A stretch of 38,799 nt of DNA from Candidatus Cacconaster merdequi (lineage in GTDB: Bacteria; Bacteroidota; Bacteroidia; Bacteroidales; UBA932). Location of the stretch: NCBI GenBank assembly GCA_018064345.1, contig JAGHVK010000022.1, forward strand, positions 1 through 38,799. The letters run 5' to 3'. Positions 16,532 to 25,080 of this stretch are shown here, piece after piece. Each line of letters begins with the position of its first letter. The first letter of the stretch is position 1. The position numbers and the translations under genes were made by a program. Below the pieces are notes generated by a model, which saw only the letters and a list, made by a program, of their open reading frames with translations, did no database searches and was not told where the DNA came from.

Positions 16532-18532
16532 ATGAGGAGTTTTTGCATTAAAGCATTGTCAGCCATAGCGTTGGCATTGGTAATCGGTTCTTGTGGAAGT
16601 ACAAGGAGAATCATTACTGTCCAGAAGACTGCCCCCGAGGTCATCCTTTCACTGCCGAAGGAACTTGACTATTCCCCGACAGCCAAGATAGATGTGAACC
16701 TTGAAGACAAGATCAAGGAGAACACCATCATCAAGGACATCAACGGCAACGATATGATTCTTATGACTGCCGTACAGGACAGTACCACCGGAGAGATGGT
16801 GGCATCTGAAGAACTGGAGTCCGCACTTATTGTCAGCAGGTTCCGCAACATAGCCGAACGCGCCGGAATAGTGGACCTCAAGTTCAACGTCTTCGTTCCG
16901 AAGGAGCTGACGGGTACCGACTACCAGCTGATTCTGACTCCTGAGATGAGGATGCTGGATGACACCACCAAACTTGAACCTATAGTGTTCACCGGTGCCA
17001 ATTTCCTTGAGGAGCAGAACAGAGGCTATACTGCATACGAAAATTTCATGAAGAGGCAGCTCGAACACACCGAGAAGCTCCCGATAGTGGATACGATGGA
17101 ACTCATCCGCTCCCGCCTCTTCAGCAAATTCATCCAGAGGAATCTTCCTGAGGTCTATAAATTCAGGAACGGTGTACTGGACAAGAGCGTAGCCGAAGAG
17201 CTTATGCAATCCCAGTACGGAGTCACCGTCAGGGAAGCCATAAATCACTATCTGGACCCGGCAAAGGTACGCAAGATCAACGTCGAGAACGACAGATACA
17301 AGCAGCTGGTCAAGACAGAGGCAATCCGTAATGCAAAGATCGACTCACTGATCGAAACCCCTACCGGATTGGATGACATCCTCTACACATATACCGTGTC
17401 TCTCAAGCCGGCTGCGAAGGTGAAGAAGATAGAGATGGGGCTCAAGGGCAAGATCATAAACAACGAGAACCAGCGCCTTTACACTATACCGAGAATCGAG
17501 CCTGTACAGTACTATATCAGTTCGATATCAGCATTCAGTGATACTTCCGAGCACTATATCAGTGTAATAGTGTACAGAAAAGCTATGGCTAACATGTCCA
17601 GCAACATTCTCTTCGACGTCGGAAAATACAACGTCAATCCTGAACTCCCGGGAAACGATAAAGAGATTTCCGTCATCAAGCAGAACCTCCGTTACCTTAT
17701 CGAGAACGAGACATTCGACCTCGACTCCATCGTAGTGAGCGCCACCTGCTCTCCGGAAGGACTGGTTGCTTCAAACACCACATTGTCAAAGAACCGTGCC
17801 GAAAGCGTAGTCAAGTATTTTGACTCATACGTGACAAACGTCGTGGACTCCCTCAACAGCGAAAGCGATTTTGCCGTAGACGAGGAAGGCAACCTTGTTG
17901 TCACCAAGAAAGCCAGGAGAGTCCGCTTCAGAAGCAAAGCCGAGCCTGAGAACTGGAAATACCTCGGTGAACTCGTGAACAAGGACGAAGTTCTTACCGA
18001 AGAAGAGAAAGCCGAGTATCATTCAATAGCCGACAAGTACAGTAACCTCGATGAGCGTGAGCGCGTCCTTGCAGGCAAGCCGTACTACAAATACATCCGA
18101 AGCGAGCTCTACCCTAAGACCCGTCTCGTATATTTCGACTTCTACATGCACCGCAAGGGTATGATAGAAGAGAAGATGGTCACCACCGAGATAGACACTC
18201 TCTATATGCGCGGACTGGAATACCTCAAGGACCGCGACTACGAAGAGGCCCTCAAGATTCTCGACAAGTACCAGGACTTCAATACTGCAATCGCTTACTG
18301 CGCGCTTGACCGCAACTACTCAGCTCTGGCCATACTTGAGAATATGGAAAAGACCGCTCAGGTGAACTATATGCTCGCCCTCATCCATTCAAGGCTGGGC
18401 GAAGAGGTCAAGGCCGTCGAATGCTATGTACACTCCTGCCAGCAGGACCAGTCCTTCATCTACAGAGGCAACCTGGACCCGGAGATATCTGTACTCATCA
18501 AGAAATACAACCTCAATCACTTTGACGAATAA
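16532..18532 (+). CDS. OmpA-like lipoprotein with SPEG motif and C-terminal TPR-like region
   Basis: This 666-residue protein starts with a lipoprotein leader ending LALVIGSC, so it is probably lipidated and held in the outer membrane. Residues 30-380 are a large region with no motif I recognise. Residues about 375-430 hold an OmpA-like module: CSPEG (Cys406) followed by NTTLSKNRAESVVKYF, matching the NxxLSxxRAxxV signature. The peptidoglycan-binding Asp of the classic TD..G motif is replaced by the SPEG form common in Bacteroidales. Residues 560-666 resemble tetratricopeptide repeats (YEEALKILDKY, YSALAILENM, VKAVECYVHS). It is the first gene of an operon; the next starts 6 nt later. ATG 16532 was chosen over an in-frame ATG at 16478 because that one precedes the predicted transcript start and this one gives the lipobox. 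Confidence 0.82.
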   Translation: MRSFCIKALSAIALALVIGSCGSTRRIITVQKTAPEVILSLPKELDYSPTAKIDVNLEDKIKENTIIKDINGNDMILMTAVQDSTTGEMVASEELESALIVSRFRNIAERAGIVDLKFNVFVPKELTGTDYQLILTPEMRMLDDTTKLEPIVFTGANFLEEQNRGYTAYENFMKRQLEHTEKLPIVDTMELIRSRLFSKFIQRNLPEVYKFRNGVLDKSVAEELMQSQYGVTVREAINHYLDPAKVRKINVENDRYKQLVKTEAIRNAKIDSLIETPTGLDDILYTYTVSLKPAAKVKKIEMGLKGKIINNENQRLYTIPRIEPVQYYISSISAFSDTSEHYISVIVYRKAMANMSSNILFDVGKYNVNPELPGNDKEISVIKQNLRYLIENETFDLDSIVVSATCSPEGLVASNTTLSKNRAESVVKYFDSYVTNVVDSLNSESDFAVDEEGNLVVTKKARRVRFRSKAEPENWKYLGELVNKDEVLTEEEKAEYHSIADKYSNLDERERVLAGKPYYKYIRSELYPKTRLVYFDFYMHRKGMIEEKMVTTEIDTLYMRGLEYLKDRDYEEALKILDKYQDFNTAIAYCALDRNYSALAILENMEKTAQVNYMLALIHSRLGEEVKAVECYVHSCQQDQSFIYRGNLDPEISVLIKKYNLNHFDE

Positions 18533-18538
18533 TAGATT

Positions 18539-20344
18539 ATGAATATGATGAAAAGAACTTTTACCACTGCTGCCGCGCTGCTGCTTTCGGTCATAGCGCT
18601 TTTTGCCCAGACGAACGACAAGGATTATATGTTCAATACGTTCTGGGACAACTGGACTCTGAACGCAGGTGGTGGTATGAACTATTTCACTCACCCCGGC
18701 GCTCCTGACTCTCATTTATTCGGGACACCTAACTTCAATGTCGGCATAACCAAATGGGTTTCGCCATTCTGGGGAGGAAGAGTGGACTTCCAGGGCTTGA
18801 AGATTTCCGAATTCGGTAAAAAAGGAGGCTTCGGAGATTTGAGCGTCAACCTCATCGCAAACGCCTCATCACTGTTCTTCGGATACGACCGCTCAAGGAA
18901 ATGGGATGTCTACACTTACCTTCATGCAGGTGCCATCTATACCAAAAAGGCGACGGCTTCCTTCGGAGGCGGTGTCACTCTCAACCGCAAGCTCGGGCAG
19001 AGATTCAACATCTATGCTGACCTCCGTGCATCCTATGCACCGTACGGAGTACACATAAGCCACGCTTACATCAAGAACTCTTCGTTCTATCTTTATCCGT
19101 CAATCGGCCTTTCCTACAACATAGGAAAATACTATTGGGATTCATACATCGAAAACGTCGAGGATGATAAAGGAAACTACGATGGTGCATACGTTCAGAA
19201 CCGTGGCAGGGACAACTGGTTCATAACTGTCGGAGCCGGAATCGCAAACATATTCGAAACCAAGGGATCGGCTGACTTCAACGGCTCAGTCACACCTGCT
19301 GTTGCTCTGACAATTGGAAAATGGTTCTCACCTACCCTCGGTTTCCGCGTCGGTTATCAGGGATTCTCTTTCTCAGAATGGGGTCTTAACCCACGTGAAG
19401 GAGCAACCGCTGAGAAAGGTGTCTTCAGAGGAAGGGAAATGTATCGGGAGACAATCAACTACGCATATCCTCACGTTGACGTACTCATCAACCTCATAAG
19501 CCTGTTCAACGGCTATACACCGGGTAATTTCTGGAACTTGAGCCCTTACATCCACGCCGGTTACATCTTCACATATTCTCCGAAGGATGGCAGTGCATCG
19601 ATGGGCGGTGGAGTCCCTTGGGGCTTCGGTGCTATGAACACCTTCCGCATCAACGACAACCTCAGGGCATTCGTCGATTTCAGGCTGATGTCGCTTCCTC
19701 AGAACGACGGTATATGCCTCATCGCCCCTGACAAGGATGCCGGCAAGTCATTCGCCGGAACTGCGCTGGCCGGAGTGTCCTACACTCTCGGGCGTCCGAC
19801 CTGGACTCAGGAACCTCAGTTGGACAAGAAATTCAGCTATGATGAATTCAAAGACCGTAACTGGGCGTTGTCATTCACTCTTCTCGATTTCTCAATGTCA
19901 ATCAATGCCGACCTGCAGAAAGCTGTTGCGCGCAACTGGACCACTGACGTACAGTTCAGATACAATCCTTGGGAATTCGTCAAGTCAGCGGCATATATGT
20001 CTCAGGATGTCAAATATCAGGCTCAGGTGGGTGTAAGATACTGGCCTTGGTACACATTCTCAGGACTTTGGCTGAAAGGAGCCCTTCAGGCCCAGAACTA
20101 CCGTCGCGGTGGATTTGAAGGCATCAGACCTGAAATGGGCAACAAGTACGGTGTAGCAGCTTCAGTAGGTTACTCGCTTATGATAACCAAGTGGTTCAAC
20201 ATCGACTTCGGCGCCGGTCTGTGGGGTGGTTTCAAGAGGTATCAGGTATTTGCTGACCAGAATTTCGAGACTGTCAAAGAAAAGGGCGGAAACGGGTTCA
20301 TTTCAGGAAATGAACTGTCAGTCAGCGCATCATTCATCTTTTAG
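18539..20344 (+). CDS. Multi-unit outer-membrane beta-barrel protein, C-terminal DUF3575-like
   Basis: This 601-residue protein has a signal peptide (LLSVIALFAQ). The body is rich in alternating aromatic and glycine residues and appears to contain related units. Unit 1 begins near residue 38 (NWTLNAGGGMNYF, then KWVSPFWGGRVDFQG). Unit 2 begins near 222 (NWFITVGAGIANIF, then KWFSPTLGFRVGYQG). The C-terminal part from about 441 (NWALSFTLLDFSMSINADL, then FRYNPWEF) resembles DUF3575 proteins. The chain ends in ASFIF, with the terminal aromatic expected of an outer-membrane barrel. A single large barrel or two to three small ones are possible. No enzyme motif is visible. It sits 6 nt after the OmpA-like lipoprotein and 9 nt before another barrel gene, so the three products probably act together. 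Confidence 0.8.
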   Translation: MNMMKRTFTTAAALLLSVIALFAQTNDKDYMFNTFWDNWTLNAGGGMNYFTHPGAPDSHLFGTPNFNVGITKWVSPFWGGRVDFQGLKISEFGKKGGFGDLSVNLIANASSLFFGYDRSRKWDVYTYLHAGAIYTKKATASFGGGVTLNRKLGQRFNIYADLRASYAPYGVHISHAYIKNSSFYLYPSIGLSYNIGKYYWDSYIENVEDDKGNYDGAYVQNRGRDNWFITVGAGIANIFETKGSADFNGSVTPAVALTIGKWFSPTLGFRVGYQGFSFSEWGLNPREGATAEKGVFRGREMYRETINYAYPHVDVLINLISLFNGYTPGNFWNLSPYIHAGYIFTYSPKDGSASMGGGVPWGFGAMNTFRINDNLRAFVDFRLMSLPQNDGICLIAPDKDAGKSFAGTALAGVSYTLGRPTWTQEPQLDKKFSYDEFKDRNWALSFTLLDFSMSINADLQKAVARNWTTDVQFRYNPWEFVKSAAYMSQDVKYQAQVGVRYWPWYTFSGLWLKGALQAQNYRRGGFEGIRPEMGNKYGVAASVGYSLMITKWFNIDFGAGLWGGFKRYQVFADQNFETVKEKGGNGFISGNELSVSASFIF

Positions 20345-20353
20345 AACGTTAAT

Positions 20354-21070
20354 ATGAAATCAGACATGAAAAAGGCAATATTAATCTCTTTGGTGGCATT
20401 GTTCGCCACATCTTCTCTTTTCGCACAGGAAGGAAAGAAATCGTCACCTGAAAAGCTGAACTTCATTACAATCCAGGCCGGCATGAACGCACTTGTCGGT
20501 GAAAATACAAGAGCCTTCATGTACGCTGAAAAGGACAATCACATTGGAGAAATCTTTACTGCGCAGGGCTCCGTTTCACTCGGATTCAAGTTCACCCCGA
20601 TGGTCGGCGGAAGGATAGCTGCAGGTGTTTCCAAGAATAATTCAGCCGGTGCATGGAGAACAGTGCACAAGATCCAAAGATACTCGTTCACATCAGTACG
20701 TGCTTTTGCAGACATCGTGTTCGACCCTAACGGAAAGAAAAAGAATACGATATTCACGCCACTGCTTTATGCAGGTTTGGGAGTCGCACACAGCACCGGA
20801 TTTCAGATGAAGGAGATAGACTTCGAAAAAACACATTTCCTCAGCACTCCGACCACTTCGTTCGGTATGAGAATCGGTTTCTTAGGCTTGTACCACTTCA
20901 CCGATGCATTCGGCCTTTTCTTCGATCTGGGACTTGAAGCGTATTCCGATTCATACGATGCTCAGGATTCGAGATGGGATCCGGAAACCAAGAGAAAAGG
21001 ATACAATCCTGCAAACACACCTCTTGACCTCCTTCCTAATACCAGCTTTGGTATCCAGGTGAACTTCTAA
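20354..21070 (+). CDS. Small outer-membrane beta-barrel protein
   Basis: This 238-residue protein has a signal peptide (ALFATSSLFAQ) and then a chain of alternating hydrophobic and polar segments: NFITIQAGMNALVG, GSVSLGFKFTPMVGGRIAAGVS, SVRAFADIVFD, LLYAGLGVAHS, GMRIGFLGLYHF. It ends in SFGIQVNF, a C-terminal Phe suited to insertion by the BAM complex. The unit resembles the barrel units of its upstream neighbour, so it may be a diverged single-unit paralogue. It is the last gene of the operon and is followed by a strong hairpin. ATG 20366 would give a shorter, equally good signal peptide. Function unknown. Confidence 0.78.
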   Translation: MKSDMKKAILISLVALFATSSLFAQEGKKSSPEKLNFITIQAGMNALVGENTRAFMYAEKDNHIGEIFTAQGSVSLGFKFTPMVGGRIAAGVSKNNSAGAWRTVHKIQRYSFTSVRAFADIVFDPNGKKKNTIFTPLLYAGLGVAHSTGFQMKEIDFEKTHFLSTPTTSFGMRIGFLGLYHFTDAFGLFFDLGLEAYSDSYDAQDSRWDPETKRKGYNPANTPLDLLPNTSFGIQVNF

Positions 21071-21094
21071 TGACCTGTTCAAACATTGAACTAA

Positions 21095-21136
21095 ATAATT
21101 GATGCAGGCAGTCCCCAGGCTGCCTGCATCAATTAT
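21095..21136. terminator. Strong bidirectional hairpin between convergent operons
   Basis: A 17-bp perfect stem (ATAATTGATGCAGGCAG with its complement) surrounds an 8-nt loop, between the plus-strand barrel gene stop at 21070 and the minus-strand stop at 21160. A/T-rich ends flank a G+C-rich core, suiting termination in both directions. Confidence 0.87.
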
Positions 21137-21141
21137 AATAG

Positions 21142-21157
21142 CCTGTCTTGAAACAGG
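21142..21157 (-). terminator. Second small hairpin next to the PagL-like stop codon
   Basis: CCTGT pairs with ACAGG around a 6-nt loop. On the minus strand it follows the TAG stop (21160-21162) within 2 nt and is followed by CTATTATAATT. Sequence and placement resemble the hairpin after the GH20 gene at 103-123. Confidence 0.45.
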
Positions 21158-21159
21158 TT

Positions 21160-22371
21160 CTATATCCTTATTCCTACCTGGAACTCAAAGAAGTCAGCAT
21201 CCTTGAACAAGCTGGAACGGATGCACCATCCTGCAAAGGAATTGCACCAGGACGGGAAATGGAATCTGAAACCGATTCTCTGATAGAATCTTGAAAAGTC
21301 CTCATTTATACCGACCTTTCGGTAAAGATATGCGCTGCATCCCATAAAACCGGAAAGATTGCCATAGTAGAACTCGTGAAGAAAACCCAAGGCAATATTC
21401 AGAGGGCTGTAACCAGGCCCGTTTCTGACAGCATCTTCTCCATAAATTACTGTATCGCTTCTTTTGAGCATCCCCCCATCCCAATTATAGTTGCAATCGA
21501 GGACAATACCGGTGGCACACAGCAGGCTGTAACGGTACATCGCATCAAAGCCCAGGCCAATTCTCGGACGGCTTGTGAAACTCCGCTGTTTGAGTGCAGG
21601 ATCCTCAACCATCTTGTTGAAGGCAAGGAACTCAGTCTTGCAGGCGTGAAGCCCGTAACTTCCGTATATTTCATAGAAAAAGCCTTTCGGAAAGTCCGCC
21701 TTCTCTTCAAGCCTTCTCACCTGTCGGGTATAAGGCTCTTCAAAGTTGTAGCGCAGCGCCGCTCCGGCAGAAAGTCCGTTGAGCCCTACGTTCGACATCC
21801 ACATATTGCCGTTGGAATGATGATACCAATATGCGTTCAAGTCTATCTCAATGTTGTCAGAAGGTCTGAGCTTGATCTGCGGTCCGAAAGAAAGATAGAT
21901 GGAAAGCGGTGAACCTATATGGAACTGGTATGGGTTGTCTATCGGGTCATACAACACACCTGTGATACCCATTCCCATATTCATCAGATAGCCGAGCGAG
22001 AATCTTCTTTCCTTATAGAAAGCCCCGTTCATAAAAGCATATACGTTCACAAAGTCCCCAATGGAGGAGTTGTTCTTGAACTGCATACGGGAGCAGTTGT
22101 CAAATGTAAGTCCGAAACCTATCACAGGGAAATTGTAACGCTCGGCATAAGCCGAACTCCTGCACCCCGGAAAGGTGTTGTAGCCGAACTGAACAGTATA
22201 TGATGGATGGCCGTTCCTCGCCAGAAAGCCGTCACGCAAGTTCTCAGTATTGGTTACATAGCAGTAAGAGCCTCCGACACTGATACTTGAAGGCTTACCG
22301 ATTTCAGCCATGGCACTTGCAGGACAGATGAACGCCAGGAGCAAGGCTAATGAAAGTTTTCTCATATTCAT
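21160..22371 (-). CDS. PagL/acyloxyacyl hydrolase-like outer-membrane protein
   Basis: This 403-residue protein has a signal peptide (LLAFICPASAMA) and beta-barrel-like composition. The stretch WYHHSNGNMWMSNVGLNGL resembles the active site of lipid A 3-O-deacylases (PagL, HxSN), with His184 and Ser186 as candidate catalytic residues. PagL of Proteobacteria is about 170 residues, so the second half (about 215-403), itself barrel-like, is extra. If correct, it trims acyl chains from lipid A at the cell surface. The start overlaps the clpC stop by 4 bases (ATGA), so it is cotranscribed with a Clp ATPase, an unexpected pairing. The alternative is a barrel protein with no enzyme role. Confidence 0.6.
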   Translation of the reverse strand: MNMRKLSLALLLAFICPASAMAEIGKPSSISVGGSYCYVTNTENLRDGFLARNGHPSYTVQFGYNTFPGCRSSAYAERYNFPVIGFGLTFDNCSRMQFKNNSSIGDFVNVYAFMNGAFYKERRFSLGYLMNMGMGITGVLYDPIDNPYQFHIGSPLSIYLSFGPQIKLRPSDNIEIDLNAYWYHHSNGNMWMSNVGLNGLSAGAALRYNFEEPYTRQVRRLEEKADFPKGFFYEIYGSYGLHACKTEFLAFNKMVEDPALKQRSFTSRPRIGLGFDAMYRYSLLCATGIVLDCNYNWDGGMLKRSDTVIYGEDAVRNGPGYSPLNIALGFLHEFYYGNLSGFMGCSAYLYRKVGINEDFSRFYQRIGFRFHFPSWCNSFAGWCIRSSLFKDADFFEFQVGIRI

Positions 22372-24845
22372 TTGTTGTCAGGCATTACGGCATTTTCAAC
22401 CTTTACGGAAGTAGTACCGTGCTTTTTGTCCACAACTATCCTTAGTGCTGCCCCGGCATCGACTCCTTCAAGAATCCTCTCGGAGAGAGGGTCTTCCACG
22501 TAACGCTGGACAGCCCGCTTGAGCGGACGCGCCCCGAACTTAGGGTCATACCCCTCGTCAGCGATGAAATTCTTGGCTGCAGGGGTTATTTCAAGACTGT
22601 ATCCCAATGCAGATGTCCTTTCAAATACGGACTTCAGTTCTATGTCGATGATTTCAGATATGTCCTTACGGCTCAATTCATTGAAATAGACCTGCTCGTC
22701 GAGCCTGTTCAGAAATTCGGGCGAGAATGCTTTTCCCAATGCCTTGTCGATAATGTTCTTACGGTTATCGGACGCGTTGTCTGAAGATGTGGAGAAGCCT
22801 ATCCCACCACCGAAGTCCTTGAGTTCGCGGGAACCAATGTTTGAAGTGAGAATCAGAATTGTGTTCTTGAAATCGATGTACCGGCCTGCACTGTCAGTCA
22901 GGCGGCCTTCATCAAGCACCTGAAGAAGAATATTGAAGATATCAGGGTGAGCCTTCTCTACTTCATCAAGCAGAACTACGGAATAGGGTTTGCGGCGGAC
23001 CTGTTCGGAAAGCTGTCCTCCTTCATTGTACCCCACGTAACCCGGAGGAGCCCCTACCAGACGGCTGGAGGTGAACTTCTCCATATATTCACTCATATCG
23101 ATACGTATGATGGAGTCCGGCGAATCGAACATATATTCCGCTATCTTCTTTGCCAGATGGGTCTTTCCCACACCGGTAGGGCCAAGGAACAGGAATGTCC
23201 CGATCGGTTTGTTCGGATCCTTCAGGCCTGCCCTGTTGCGGCGGATTGCCCGAACCACTTTCCCAACCGCGTCATCCTGACCTATCACTACCCCGCGCAA
23301 GACCTTCTCCATTTCAAGAAGCCTGCGGCTTTCGCCCTGAGCGACCTTCGAAACAGGAATGCCTGTCATTTCGGAGATAACCTGAGCTACGTCATCCTCT
23401 GTAACAGGTATTGCGTCAGACTTGACTGAACCGCTCTCCGACGAAATGATTCTACCAACCTCCTCATCCTTCTCCTTCTCAATACGGTGCAATTCTGCAG
23501 CACGTGCAAAGTCACCCCGGAGGGCGGCAGCTCTCTTCTCCTCCTTCAACGGTTCCATCGCTTTCTCCATCTCCACAGCTACGGCAGAAACAGGCTCTGA
23601 TCCCACCTTTGCTCTGGCTCCGGCCTCATCAAGCACATCTATCGCCTTGTCAGGCAGGCATCTGTCAGAGACATATCTTTGAGAAAGGGTTATGCAGGCC
23701 TTTATTGCAGAGTCGGTATATCTGACACCGTGAAACTCCTCGTAACGGGCTTTCACGCCATTCAGTATAGCCAGAGTCTGCTCATAGTCAGTCGGTTCGA
23801 CAAGAATCTTCTGAAACCGGCGTTCAAGTGCAGCATCCTTCTCTATCACCTCTCTGTATTCATCAAGTGTAGTGGCACCTATGCACTGCACCTGCCCGCG
23901 GGCAAGAGCTGGTTTGAGCATATTTGCAGCATCAAGGGACCCGGGGGCCCCGCCGGCTCCTACAAGGGTATGGAGCTCGTCTATGAAGAGAATTATGCTC
24001 CTGTCCTTCTTGAGTTCACTGACCAGTGACTTGACTCTCTCCTCAAACTGCCCACGGTACTTGGTGCCTGCGACCAAAGACCCCATATCAAGTGATACCA
24101 CACGCTTGTCCAGCAGTGACGAAGGGACATTCTTCATTGCGATTCTCTGGGCCAGTCCCTCCACAATGGCTGACTTACCGGAGCCTGACTCACCTATCAG
24201 CACAGGGTTGTTCTTCTTCCGCCGGCTCAATATCCTCGCAAGCCGTGAAATTTCAGCATCGCGTCCTATCACAGGGTCCAGTCCGCCACTGGCAGCAGCA
24301 CGTGTCAGGTCGAAGCCATAGGTATCGACAAGTGACTGCGAGCCACCTTTTTTGCCCTGCTCGGCGCTGCCGGAAGATGGAGAGCCTGCACGTGAGGGAG
24401 CATTGCCTTCTTTCTCGACAAGAGAGGTAAGTATGTCTTTCAAGGCCGCAGGAAACTTGTCCAGAGGGATGTTCGATGTTTCGAGGGCTGTTGAGCAGGC
24501 ACCTGACCAATGCATGAAGATTTCGGCCATAAGCTGTGCCTCAGTCATATTGTACGGATGCAGCTTGCGGGCGGATGAAAGTATCTCCTGACTCTTTTCG
24601 CTCAATGAGACGCTGCCGCGCTGCTCGTACGGCACCGGGTTCGGAGATGCTATCTTTGCCTCTATATCTTTCTTGACTTTGTCTATATCGACACCGAGGC
24701 CCTTCAGTACGGCCACCGCATCGCACTCCCTGTCTCTCAATATACCCAAGAAGAGATGGTCCGGCGTGGCAATGTAGCTGCCCAGTCTCGCAGCTTCTTC
24801 AAGGGCGAAATTCACTATTCTGTCTATCTTGTCGTAGTATTCCAT
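22368..24845 (-). CDS. clpC: ATP-dependent Clp protease ATP-binding subunit ClpC
   Basis: This 825-residue AAA+ unfoldase feeds substrates to ClpP. A double Clp-N domain (about 1-145) is followed by a low-complexity Ser/Gly linker (150-172). AAA domain 1 has Walker A GESGSGKS (218-225) and Walker B ILFIDELHTLVGAG. A middle segment with a UVR-like helix (LKEEKRAAALRGDFARAAELHRIE) follows. AAA domain 2 has Walker A GPTGVGKT (about 555-562) and VVLLDEVEKAHPDIFN. The loop FGGGIGFSTS holds an IGF tripeptide, the ClpP-docking signature, which separates it from ClpB. The first Walker A reads GESGSGKS rather than the usual GEPGVGKT but keeps the essential residues. A -7 box lies at 24869-24876. Confidence 0.95.
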   Translation of the reverse strand: MEYYDKIDRIVNFALEEAARLGSYIATPDHLFLGILRDRECDAVAVLKGLGVDIDKVKKDIEAKIASPNPVPYEQRGSVSLSEKSQEILSSARKLHPYNMTEAQLMAEIFMHWSGACSTALETSNIPLDKFPAALKDILTSLVEKEGNAPSRAGSPSSGSAEQGKKGGSQSLVDTYGFDLTRAAASGGLDPVIGRDAEISRLARILSRRKKNNPVLIGESGSGKSAIVEGLAQRIAMKNVPSSLLDKRVVSLDMGSLVAGTKYRGQFEERVKSLVSELKKDRSIILFIDELHTLVGAGGAPGSLDAANMLKPALARGQVQCIGATTLDEYREVIEKDAALERRFQKILVEPTDYEQTLAILNGVKARYEEFHGVRYTDSAIKACITLSQRYVSDRCLPDKAIDVLDEAGARAKVGSEPVSAVAVEMEKAMEPLKEEKRAAALRGDFARAAELHRIEKEKDEEVGRIISSESGSVKSDAIPVTEDDVAQVISEMTGIPVSKVAQGESRRLLEMEKVLRGVVIGQDDAVGKVVRAIRRNRAGLKDPNKPIGTFLFLGPTGVGKTHLAKKIAEYMFDSPDSIIRIDMSEYMEKFTSSRLVGAPPGYVGYNEGGQLSEQVRRKPYSVVLLDEVEKAHPDIFNILLQVLDEGRLTDSAGRYIDFKNTILILTSNIGSRELKDFGGGIGFSTSSDNASDNRKNIIDKALGKAFSPEFLNRLDEQVYFNELSRKDISEIIDIELKSVFERTSALGYSLEITPAAKNFIADEGYDPKFGARPLKRAVQRYVEDPLSERILEGVDAGAALRIVVDKKHGTTSVKVENAVMPDNK

Positions 24846-24868
24846 CTGAAGTCTTTCGAATTATCTGC

Positions 24869-24876
24869 CAAATATA
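24869..24876 (-). promoter_or_regulatory. Putative -7 box for clpC
   Basis: On the minus strand TATATTTG matches TAnnTTTG exactly, 23 bases before the clpC start codon. No TTTG at ideal -33 distance; one occurs 12 nt upstream. I saw no CIRCE-type inverted repeat in the 235-nt gap 24846-25080. Confidence 0.5.
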
Positions 24877-25021
24877 CTAAAATATCATCAAATAACGGCC
24901 ATCTCCCCCACTCTGACAGTACAGCACTGATTGTTAGAAAGTTCGTTTTTCGCAGGGATTCCGCGTATTGGACCGGATGTTCCTATTGTCAAATAATTCG
25001 TCCACGGAAGCCTCACGCGTG

Positions 25022-25052
25022 TTGGTTTATCAATATTTTTTTCGTAAATTTA
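25022..25052 (+). promoter_or_regulatory. Putative gyrA promoter
   Basis: TTG at 25022-25024, a 20-nt spacer and TAAATTTA at 25045-25052 (one mismatch from TAnnTTTG) predict a start near 25059 and a leader of about 22 nt. The remaining part of the divergent gap (24877-25021) shows no other feature. Confidence 0.5.
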
Positions 25053-25080
25053 CACGATTTATCAAAGCACATTTTGAAGA

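Noticed and set aside
24846-25080. CIRCE or other heat-shock operator before clpC
   Set aside because: No inverted repeat of the CIRCE type is visible in the gap; only -7-like boxes on each strand.
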